This document shows, piece by piece, positions 1 through 4,768 of a stretch of 5,615 nt of DNA. Origin of the DNA: Sediminispirochaeta sp. (GTDB lineage Bacteria > Spirochaetota > Spirochaetia > DSM-16054 > Sediminispirochaetaceae); NCBI GenBank assembly GCA_011046055.1, contig DSBN01000012.1, positions 1 through 5,615 on the forward strand, read 5' to 3'. The position numbers were made by a program, and so were the translations under genes. Below the pieces are notes generated by a model, which saw only the letters and a list, made by a program, of their open reading frames with translations, searched no databases and had not been told where the DNA came from. Every line of letters starts with the position of its first letter. Position 1 is the stretch's first letter.

Positions 1-8
1 CTAATGAC

Positions 9-28
9 TTCCAAATTGAGAATTTGCT
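9..28 (+). repeat. Imperfect third copy of the palindrome arm
   Basis: Positions 9-28 match positions 100-118 (most of the right arm of the downstream palindrome and the four bases after it) with one mismatch and one inserted T. Eighteen of nineteen bases agree, including TTCCAAA, TGAGAATT and GCT. It has the same orientation as the right arm. The spacer 1-120 therefore holds three related copies: this one, the inverted left arm and the right arm. That is more than expected by chance in an AT-rich spacer, and it suggests repeated binding sites or remnants of a mobile-element end. Its function is unknown. Confidence 0.55.
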
Positions 29-70
29 TCATTTGCATAGCAATGATTTGTGTTTCTAACTGTTGGAGGC

Positions 71-114
71 ATTCTCATTTTGGAAAGTGCAAGTGCACTT
101 TCCAAAATGAGAAT
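71..114. repeat. Perfect 21-bp inverted repeat with 2-nt centre
   Basis: The left arm (71-91) and right arm (94-114) are exact reverse complements over 21 bases and are separated only by AG at 92-93. The inner part reads GTGCA-AG-TGCAC. As RNA this would be a very stable hairpin with a minimal loop; as DNA it is a cruciform or a large dimer-binding site. It is not a typical intrinsic terminator, because neither side is followed by a run of T. It ends 40 bp before the TATAAT of the next gene. The outer arms contain the AAAATGAGAAT block that recurs at 9-28. Candidate roles are an operator, a transposon-end junction (each arm has TG/CA at its inner tip) or a MITE-like remnant. The structure itself is certain; the role is not. 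Confidence 0.9.
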
Positions 115-153
115 TGCTGTTCGCTGATACTACCAAGAGAAAAAAATTCAGTC

Positions 154-159
154 TATAAT
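154..159 (+). promoter_or_regulatory. -10 box (TATAAT), probable leaderless promoter
   Basis: A perfect TATAAT lies eight bases before the ATG at 168. Transcription normally begins about 6-8 bases after the -10 box, so the start would fall at or next to the A of the ATG. No Shine-Dalgarno sequence is visible in this gap. Together these point to a leaderless or near-leaderless mRNA. The region 17 bp upstream (131-136, TACCAA) is a poor -35 box, so the promoter may need an activator or be weak. The large palindrome at 71-114 is a possible binding site for such a factor. Confidence 0.5.
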
Positions 160-167
160 CCGCGAGT

Positions 168-875
168 ATGATTAGAGAAACCGACCTCTTCTCCCCGCTG
201 CGCGACTACCTGACCGGGCAGAATTACCGAGTCCACAGCGAGGTCAAGGGCTGCGATCTGGTAGCCCGCAAGGGCGAAGAGCTCATCATTGTGGAGATGA
301 AGACCAAAATCAGTATCAATCTACTGGCCCAGGCTCTCCAGCGAAAGGAGATGAGCGAGTCGGTGTATATCGCCGTGCCCGTACCCCCGGGCAAGAGCAG
401 CCCCCCGAACTTCAAAAGGGTCAAGGCACTGCTGCACAAGCTCGAACTGGGCTGTATTTTCGTGGATTTTCTCAAAACCAAGACCAAAGTTCGGGTGGTC
501 CTCCACCCGAGGGAGTACCGCCAACGAAAGAGCCCCTCCCGCCGCCGGGCAATCATCCGGGAGATCGACGGCCGTTACGCCGAGTTCAACCGAGCCGGCG
601 AAGTGGCGGGTAGGGAAAAAATCACCGCCTACAAGCAGGAAGCGCTCCGAATCGCCGAGCTCCTGTCGCGGCGGGGTAGTGCCTCCCCCGCCGATCTCAG
701 AGCGCTGGGCAGCTCCGAAAAGACCCAGACCATCCTCTCACGGAACGTCTACGGCTGGTTCGACCGGGTCCAGCGGGGTCTCTACCGACTCCACCCGGAG
801 GGGGAGAAGGCGCTCTGGCACTATCGTGACCAGCTGCAGACCATACTCAAGGCAAGCCGCCGTGAACGCCTTTAG
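168..875 (+). CDS. DUF2161-family PD-(D/E)XK nuclease-like protein
   Basis: This 235-residue protein matches, by eye, the DUF2161 family of putative PD-(D/E)XK phosphodiesterases. The N-terminal region opens with an ETDL motif (residues 4-7). It carries the likely catalytic set Asp30 (GCDLVAR), Glu43 and Lys45 (VEMKT), and a QALQR helix at 55-59, in the order expected for this fold. A basic linker (about 116-132, many Arg/Lys) leads to a C-terminal segment (about 155-211) with helical spacing and a YRLHPEG turn that resembles a winged helix. The enzyme would be a soluble, DNA- or RNA-directed phosphodiesterase; substrate and partners are unknown. The start is favoured because ETDL so near the N-terminus is typical of the family and because a perfect -10 box lies just upstream. 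The gene converges on the aldolase with a 50-bp gap and no clear terminator. The fold is fairly secure, the function is not. Confidence 0.8.
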   Translation: MIRETDLFSPLRDYLTGQNYRVHSEVKGCDLVARKGEELIIVEMKTKISINLLAQALQRKEMSESVYIAVPVPPGKSSPPNFKRVKALLHKLELGCIFVDFLKTKTKVRVVLHPREYRQRKSPSRRRAIIREIDGRYAEFNRAGEVAGREKITAYKQEALRIAELLSRRGSASPADLRALGSSEKTQTILSRNVYGWFDRVQRGLYRLHPEGEKALWHYRDQLQTILKASRRERL

Positions 876-925
876 CACCGTGCGCCCTTGAAGTCCGCTG
901 TCTGCTCCTCTCCCGCGACTTCCCC

Positions 926-1894
926 TCAGCTCACCGTCGAGTCCACCAGGTGCACCGCAAAACCGGCGATCTCATGGCGGAGATACACCGCCCGCAAGCG
1001 TCCCTGCACCACGATGGCGTTCTCCTCATCCAGCTCGAAGCCCTTACGCTTGAGATAGGCCGCCGCCCGGCGGATGTTCGTACTGGAGATGGCGATATGC
1101 CCGTGTTCCCCCCGGCCGGTGCCCTTGATCAGCTCCAGCGCATCCCCGGCAAAAATCGACCGCTCGGTCTCCCGCAACGGTCTGAAAAAGAGAGCTGAGA
1201 AGAGCTGAGCCGCTCCTCGGGCCTGGTCCACCCCGCCGGTGTTCATTCCCACATGAGCCAGCGAGAGATCGAGCATCCTCATCACGGCGGCCCTGGACTG
1301 GCGGCTGATCTCGTCGAATCGATCCCCGCTGATCAGCTCGCTTTTGACCATCCAGCTGCCGCCCACCGCCAAGACCTTGTCCATTTCGAGGTACTCCCCC
1401 ATATTGTCAATGTTTATCCCCCCGGTTGGGATAAACTTGACCTCCCCGTAAGGCGAGGACATCGACTTGAGAAAGCTCACCCCTCCGGATGCTTGGGCGG
1501 GAAAAAATTTCAAGACCTCCAGACCCTTGTAGAGCCCCTGCTCGACCTGGGTCGGCCCGCTGACTCCGGGTATCACCGTTGCCTCCCGCTGAAGGCAGTA
1601 GTCGACCACCGGTTCGTTGAAGCCCGGCGAGACGACGAAACTCGCCCCCGCCTTCAGAGCCTGTTCCGCCTGTTCGGGATTCAAAACCGTACCAGCGCCG
1701 ACCAGAAGCTCCGGCAGCTCTTCGCTGAGAATACGAATAGACTCCTGCGCCGCGTCGGTCCGGAAGGTGATCTCGGCGATCGGCAGATCCCCCTTCAGCA
1801 GCGCCTTGCCCAAAGTCAGGGCGTGTTCCGGGCTGTCTATCTTCACCACCGGTATGATTCCTATCTCGTCTATTTTTTTCAATACCTCGTTCAT
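926..1894 (-). CDS. eda: KDPG/KHG aldolase fused to VOC-like domain
   Basis: Residues 1-208 are a class I 2-keto-3-deoxy-6-phosphogluconate / 4-hydroxy-2-oxoglutarate aldolase, which cleaves KDPG to pyruvate and glyceraldehyde-3-phosphate in the Entner-Doudoroff and uronate pathways. All key positions of the E. coli enzyme are present with a constant offset of four: Glu41, Arg45, Thr69 (GAGTVLN), Pro90, Schiff-base Lys129 (LKFFPA), Phe131, Gly158-Gly159 and Ser180. The usual enzyme has about 210 residues; this one has 322. The extra C-terminal part (about 213-320) looks like a glyoxalase/VOC fold of two modules, starting at HVGMN (His214) and HGHIAI (His264/His266) and ending in AVHLVD (His315). 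Such fusions occur in other anaerobes. A strong Shine-Dalgarno (GGGGGAGG on the minus strand, 1900-1907) fixes the ATG. No other sugar-acid genes are nearby. The aldolase call is firm; the role of the extension is unknown. Confidence 0.93.
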   Translation of the reverse strand: MNEVLKKIDEIGIIPVVKIDSPEHALTLGKALLKGDLPIAEITFRTDAAQESIRILSEELPELLVGAGTVLNPEQAEQALKAGASFVVSPGFNEPVVDYCLQREATVIPGVSGPTQVEQGLYKGLEVLKFFPAQASGGVSFLKSMSSPYGEVKFIPTGGINIDNMGEYLEMDKVLAVGGSWMVKSELISGDRFDEISRQSRAAVMRMLDLSLAHVGMNTGGVDQARGAAQLFSALFFRPLRETERSIFAGDALELIKGTGRGEHGHIAISSTNIRRAAAYLKRKGFELDEENAIVVQGRLRAVYLRHEIAGFAVHLVDSTVS

Positions 1895-1930
1895 GACATC
1901 CTCCCCCTTCGAACCTCAGTCTCATACCAA

Positions 1931-1946
1931 TTGACGCGGCTGTCAA
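1931..1946. promoter_or_regulatory. TTGAC-N6-GTCAA dyad in divergent promoter region
   Basis: The 136-bp spacer between the two divergently transcribed units holds a symmetric element with 5-bp arms and a 6-bp centre. Each arm is also a -35-like hexamer: TTGACG on the plus strand and a perfect TTGACA on the minus strand (1946 to 1941). No good -10 box lies at 16-18 bp on either side. On the minus strand the best TATGAG is only 14 bp away, with a TG two bases before it; on the plus strand only weak TAGGCT/GGCTAT is available. A second short inverted pair, AGGCTA (1954-1959) and TAGCCT (1974-1979), follows. An operator or a divergent promoter is plausible but unproven. Confidence 0.35.
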
Positions 1947-2030
1947 GGTTTTTAGGCTATTCGCTGCCGGATCTAGCCTTTCGACAAAAGTCTCCTTATG
2001 CTAAGCTTGAGGAAAACAGCGGGGTAGCAC

Positions 2031-2378
2031 ATGGAAAACGAATTCGTCTATTCAACCGAAGAGGGGGACCTGCGGAAAAGCGGGAGGGGCAAAAAAAAGA
2101 AACAGCCCAAATCCAAACTGCCGCCGGGGATCAAAAACGACGGAACCGTGAGAGTGCAGTGCGAAAAAAAGGGCCGCGGCGGCAAGACCGTCACCGTGGT
2201 CTACGGGATGCCCGTCTCCACGGACCAACTGAAGGACTGGGCGACCAAACTGAAGCAGGACTGCGGCAGCGGCGGAAGCGTCAAGTCCGGGACCATTATC
2301 ATCCAGGGCGACAAAGCCGATAGGCTTGTGGAGATTCTCAAAAAATCCGGATTCAGCGTCAAAAGAGCCGGTGCATAG
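2031..2378 (+). CDS. yciH: SUI1/YciH-type translation initiation factor homologue
   Basis: This 115-residue protein belongs to the SUI1/eIF1 family and is close in length to E. coli YciH (108). Three parts can be seen. An N-terminal FVYSTE segment (5-10) is characteristic of the bacterial type. A lysine-rich linker (about 20-29) follows. The SUI1 fold contains KKGRGGKTVTVVYG (46-59), an LKQDCGSGGSVKSGTI stretch (74-89), IIIQGD (89-94) and the final GFSVKRAG (107-114). eIF1-type proteins bind the small ribosomal subunit and monitor start-codon selection; the bacterial version is thought to influence initiation fidelity and is dispensable. The start ATG has GGGG (2021-2024) six bases upstream and matches the family N-terminus. 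It is the first gene of an apparent operon with the nitroreductase. The A8G run at codons 21-23 contains the heptamer A AAA AAG in frame, probably only reflecting the lysine-rich linker. Confidence 0.92.
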   Translation: MENEFVYSTEEGDLRKSGRGKKKKQPKSKLPPGIKNDGTVRVQCEKKGRGGKTVTVVYGMPVSTDQLKDWATKLKQDCGSGGSVKSGTIIIQGDKADRLVEILKKSGFSVKRAGA

Positions 2379-2386
2379 GAGCGGAT

Positions 2387-3163
2387 ATGACCGAATCAAG
2401 ACCGACCATCGATACCATTCTGAAACGAAAATCCATCCGCAGCTTTCGTCCCGACCCCGTTCCCGAAGAGCAGAGACGACGGATCCTGGAGGCCATGCTT
2501 CGCGCCCCCAGCGCGGGCAACCAAATGCTCTACTCGGTGATCGAAGTGGAGGATCAACACAAGAAGGAGGAGCTCGCTCGCAGCTGCGACAATCAACCCT
2601 TCATCTCCCGCTCGCCCTGGGTTCTGATCTTCCTCGCCGATATGCAGCGCATGCTCGACTTCTTCGAGCTTTCAGGGGTACACTCTCTAGTCGAGTCCGG
2701 GGCCGCCGAGTCGGTCAAAGCGCGGGAGGCGGACCTGCTGCTGGCCTCCTGCGACGCGCTGATCGCCGCCCAGACCGCGGTTCTGGCCGCCGAATCGCTG
2801 GCCCTCGGCTCCTGTTACATCGGCGATGTCATGGAAAACTACGAGTTTCACCGCGATCTGCTGCAGCTACCGGACTACTGCTTCCCCATCGCCATGCTCT
2901 GCCTCGGCTACCCGACGGAGCAGCAGCAACGCCGCCCCCCCACCGAACGGATCGCCGCCGACAAAATAATCTTCACCGACCGCTACCGTCGACTGACACC
3001 GGATGAGCTGCGGCACCTCTACGACCACAACATCCCGCGCCGCCCCCGCTTCGTCGACGGGGCGAAAAACATCGGCCAGGACACCTACCTCCGAAAATTC
3101 AGCTCCCCCTTCATGATGGAGATGCGCCGTTCGGTCAAGGCGATGCTGGCTCACTGGTCTTGA
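2387..3163 (+). CDS. Nitroreductase-family FMN flavoprotein
   Basis: The 258-residue product has the nitroreductase fold: a cytoplasmic, probably dimeric FMN enzyme using NAD(P)H to reduce nitroaromatics, quinones or flavins. The opening helix and phosphate-binding stretch KRKSIRSFRPDPV (13-25) and the APSAGNQ motif (40-46) are present. So are GSCYIGDVMEN (141-151) and the FPIAMLCLGYP strand (166-176), which is the usual closing FMN-site strand. The tail from about residue 210 is an extension ending in RKFSSPFMMEMRRS (236-249), seen in nitroreductases of about 250-270 residues but absent from the shortest ones. The ATG follows the SUI1 stop by eight bases, and its AGGAG (2377-2381) overlaps that TAG stop, so co-transcription and translational coupling are likely. 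The family is certain; the physiological substrate cannot be read from sequence. Confidence 0.93.
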   Translation: MTESRPTIDTILKRKSIRSFRPDPVPEEQRRRILEAMLRAPSAGNQMLYSVIEVEDQHKKEELARSCDNQPFISRSPWVLIFLADMQRMLDFFELSGVHSLVESGAAESVKAREADLLLASCDALIAAQTAVLAAESLALGSCYIGDVMENYEFHRDLLQLPDYCFPIAMLCLGYPTEQQQRRPPTERIAADKIIFTDRYRRLTPDELRHLYDHNIPRRPRFVDGAKNIGQDTYLRKFSSPFMMEMRRSVKAMLAHWS

Positions 3164-3193
3164 TGGCCCTGGTACAAAGGTCCATTTTATCTT

Positions 3194-3220
3194 ATAGTAG
3201 CAGCATTACTACTATTTTTT
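3194..3220 (+). terminator. Probable intrinsic terminator after nitroreductase
   Basis: A 7-bp stem, ATAGTAG (3194-3200) with CTACTAT (3209-3215), closes an 8-base loop and is followed at once by six T residues (3215-3220). It lies 30 bases after the nitroreductase stop. The stem is AT-rich, so termination may be only partial. It separates the SUI1-nitroreductase unit from the NYN gene. Confidence 0.55.
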
Positions 3221-3246
3221 AACAATATTTGTAATTATGTTAAAAA
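3216..3246. repeat. 9-bp inverted repeat before NYN gene
   Basis: TTTTTAACA (3216-3224) is the exact reverse complement of TGTTAAAAA (3238-3246), with 13 AT-rich bases between. The left arm shares the T-run of the terminator and the right arm ends one base before the GAGGAG Shine-Dalgarno (3248-3253) of the NYN gene. It could be an operator or a weak RNA hairpin near the ribosome-binding site; chance is also possible because the region is very AT-rich. Confidence 0.35.
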
Positions 3247-3258
3247 CGAGGAGAAAAA

Positions 3259-4209
3259 ATGGCCAACGCGACGATTCTATGGGATATAGAGAACGTTACC
3301 CCTAAAAACGATACAAAGTTCATCGCCAATCTTTTTGACTTTCTGGAGGAGGAGAACCGCATCTCCTCGGCCAGCTGTTTCGGCGACTGGACCCGACCGA
3401 ACCTGAAAAAGATCCCCAGCCGGCTCTCGGACTACAACTTCGAGCTGATCCACGTTCCCAAGTCCCGCAAAAACAGCGCCGATATCTCACTGATCACCCA
3501 CGCCACCGAGATGATTTTCCTGTATCCCCACCTGCAGCGCTACATTCTGATCACCGGTGACGCCGACTTCCGTCCCCTGCTGACAACGCTAAAAAAGCAC
3601 GGCAAGGAGGTCTGGATCATCTGTGACGCCTCCACCGCCTCGGAGGACCTCTTGGCCCAGTCCGACAGGTACTACGACTACCGGAGCATTATGAGCAAGG
3701 ACTACGAGGAGGAGCCGGAGGAAGATTCCAACGAAACCATCTCCAAGGAGGCGGCGTACCAGCTCTTCTATGAGGCGGTCGATATGATGATCAAGCAGAA
3801 GAAGAAGCCCTCACCGGGCTCGGTGAAGGTCAAAATGAAGCTCTTGAACGAGGATTTCAAGGAATCCCAGCTGGGCTACCGGAGCTGGAAGGCCTTTCTC
3901 ACCGACGCGATAGCTCACACCAACGTGGAGTACGATACCGACAACTCCAACCTCCTGACCATCACCGAAAAAGACCGAAAGGCAACCAGCGGCAACATAC
4001 CGGAGGTCTTTCGACACCTTCTGTCGACCCTTTCCAGCAGCTCCTGGACCCCCTTCACCAAGTCGAGCCAAGCGCTCAGAGACAAAAATATCTCCATCAA
4101 GCGCTACGGCTACAACAAGTTCAAAAAACTGGTCTTCGATGCGGAAAAGCGGGGCTTGGTGGAGACAAAGAACGAAGGACTTCACTGGTTTCTAAAAAAA
4201 AAGGATTGA
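3259..4209 (+). CDS. NYN-domain RNase-like protein with LOTUS/OST-HTH modules
   Basis: Residues 4-145 form an NYN (PIN-like, LabA/DUF88) domain, a metal-dependent RNase fold. The acidic cluster is intact: Asp9 and Asn12 in WDIEN, Asp75 in NSADIS, and Asp101/Asp103 in ITGDADFRPLL. An acidic linker (about 148-160, EEEPEED) follows. Residues 164-235 then fit a LOTUS/OST-HTH RNA-binding winged helix (PGSVKVKMKLLNEDF, LGYRSWKAFL, LLTI at the end). Residues 248-313 look like a second, more diverged copy (TPFTKSS...GYNKFKKLVFDAEKRGLV...GLHWFL). The NYN-LOTUS architecture is known in bacteria and is shared with eukaryotic MARF1/Limkain b1. Expected role: cytoplasmic RNA processing or decay; target unknown. 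The ATG has a strong GAGGAG (3248-3253) five bases upstream. An A9 run sits at codons 312-315. An RRM protein gene follows on the same strand after 130 bp. Confidence 0.9.
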   Translation: MANATILWDIENVTPKNDTKFIANLFDFLEEENRISSASCFGDWTRPNLKKIPSRLSDYNFELIHVPKSRKNSADISLITHATEMIFLYPHLQRYILITGDADFRPLLTTLKKHGKEVWIICDASTASEDLLAQSDRYYDYRSIMSKDYEEEPEEDSNETISKEAAYQLFYEAVDMMIKQKKKPSPGSVKVKMKLLNEDFKESQLGYRSWKAFLTDAIAHTNVEYDTDNSNLLTITEKDRKATSGNIPEVFRHLLSTLSSSSWTPFTKSSQALRDKNISIKRYGYNKFKKLVFDAEKRGLVETKNEGLHWFLKKKD

Positions 4210-4265
4210 TAAAAACGGAAAAATGACTTAAGATCAAACAGAGATTTGAAAGGGTGGTTTGTTTT

Positions 4266-4295
4266 TTTACAGAAAGTGAAGATCTACGCTATCCA
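4266..4295 (+). promoter_or_regulatory. Possible promoter of RRM gene
   Basis: TTTACA (4266-4271; five of six matches to the -35 consensus) is followed after 18 bp by TATCCA (4290-4295; a weak -10). This would give a leader of roughly 35-40 bases ending in the GGAG (4328-4331) of the RRM gene. The -10 is poor, so this is only a candidate. The surrounding 4210-4339 spacer is strongly AT-rich and holds no gene that I can support. Confidence 0.25.
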
Positions 4296-4339
4296 ATCAT
4301 TTCACACTATTTATTTCTATTTTTCTAGGAGCTTTTTGT

Positions 4340-4585
4340 ATGAACATTTATGTCGGAAACCTCAACTACGCCGTCACCGAGGACGAGCTGCGGAACCTCT
4401 TCCAGGAGTACGGTGCAGTATCTTCTGCCAGGGTTATTTTTGACCGCATGACCCAGCGATCGAAGGGATTCGCCTTCGTGGAGATGCCGGACGATAGTGA
4501 GGCCAACAACGCCATCGACGCTCTGAACGGAACCGAGTTCATGGGTCGATCAATGAAGGTTAACCAAGCAAGAGAGAGAAGATAA
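4340..4585 (+). CDS. Single-RRM RNA-binding protein
   Basis: The 81-residue protein is a single RNA recognition motif and little else. RNP2 is IYVGNL (3-8) and RNP1 is KGFAFVEM (43-50), both with the aromatic positions used to stack on RNA bases. The fold ends with the strand MKVNQARERR (72-81), a short basic tail lacking the glycine-rich extension of cyanobacterial Rbp proteins. The likely role is binding single-stranded RNA in the cytoplasm, perhaps as an RNA chaperone; in other bacteria such small RRM proteins are often cold-induced, but nothing here proves that. The ATG is preceded by GGAG (4328-4331) with eight-base spacing. It follows the NYN-LOTUS gene after 130 bp and is followed by a hairpin-rich 3' region and a strong terminator. 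Confidence 0.96.
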   Translation: MNIYVGNLNYAVTEDELRNLFQEYGAVSSARVIFDRMTQRSKGFAFVEMPDDSEANNAIDALNGTEFMGRSMKVNQARERR

Positions 4586-4591
4586 TACTAT

Positions 4592-4622
4592 TACGAAAAT
4601 AGCCGATTCGGTTATTTTCGTA
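4592..4622 (+). other. Long hairpin in RRM 3' region
   Basis: TACGAAAATAGCCG (4592-4605) pairs with CGGTTATTTTCGTA (4609-4622) over 14 base pairs with a single G-U, closing the triloop ATT. The G-U gives nearly the same stem on both strands. It begins seven bases after the RRM stop codon. No real T-run follows (GTTTCACT), so it is not a convincing terminator by itself; it may protect the 3' end of the mRNA or be a protein-binding hairpin. Confidence 0.75.
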
Positions 4623-4655
4623 GTTTCACTTGCCGCGAAGCGGCATGAGAAACTA
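4621..4655 (+). other. Second hairpin with GCGAAGC tip
   Basis: TAGTTTC (4621-4627) pairs with GAAACTA (4649-4655), and TGCCGC (4631-4636) pairs with GCGGCA (4640-4645) around a GAA loop; between them are a C-G pair and two mismatches. The tip GCGAAGC is a known unusually stable mini-hairpin. It shares two bases (4621-4622) with the preceding hairpin, so the two stems cannot both be complete. It is followed by an A-run, not a T-run, so it is not a plus-strand terminator. Confidence 0.7.
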
Positions 4656-4695
4656 AAAAAAATACAGTATCTCCCGTGCACTTGGCACACAACCT

Positions 4696-4737
4696 AAAAG
4701 CGGCCGCAGCAAGTACTGTGGGCCGCTTTTTGCTTTT
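4696..4737 (+). terminator. Strong Rho-independent terminator
   Basis: AAAAGCGGCC (4696-4705) pairs with GGCCGCTTTT (4721-4730). CAG/CTG adds three pairs beyond a small internal loop, leaving a six-base loop (CAAGTA). The stem runs straight into a T-rich tail, TTTTTGCTTTT (4727-4737). It is the best terminator in the window and probably ends the RRM transcript. It lies only 31 bp before the next ATG, so any promoter of the next gene must overlap it or lie upstream of it. Confidence 0.88.
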
Positions 4738-4768
4738 CATCATCATTGATTTCGCTTAAGAGAGCGCT

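Noticed and set aside
80..126. Small plus-strand frame (TTG start, 15 codons) after GGAGG at 65-69
   Set aside because: It lies within the palindrome, has a non-ATG start and a long gap from GGAGG, and its product has no features.
876..925. Bidirectional terminator between the convergent nuclease-like and aldolase genes
   Set aside because: I searched the 50-bp gap and found no stem with a T-run on either strand.
1253..2323. Long plus-strand open frame (356 codons) covering the aldolase antisense and the SUI1 gene
   Set aside because: It is an antisense shadow of a high-GC gene: the product is Arg/His/Pro-rich with no family resemblance, and the minus-strand aldolase has every catalytic residue and a strong ribosome-binding site.
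2326..3006. Plus-strand open frame of 226 codons overlapping SUI1 and nitroreductase
   Set aside because: Arg/Pro-rich out-of-frame translation of the nitroreductase gene, whose own frame has all family motifs and proper spacing to SUI1.
4194..4202. A9 run near the end of the NYN gene as a programmed frameshift or slippage site
   Set aside because: Slippage by -1 would only change the last residues and add about seven codons before TGA; no stimulatory structure is seen. It may be a mutational hot spot but has little coding effect.
4235..4268. Possible terminator after the NYN gene: CAAAC/GTTTG with T7
   Set aside because: Only five base pairs around a 17-base loop; the T-run is good but the stem is too weak to call.
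4246..4443. 65-codon frame overlapping the RRM gene start
   Set aside because: It overlaps the RRM gene out of frame, its first half is low-complexity AT-rich sequence, and the RRM has a clear ribosome-binding site and both RNP motifs.
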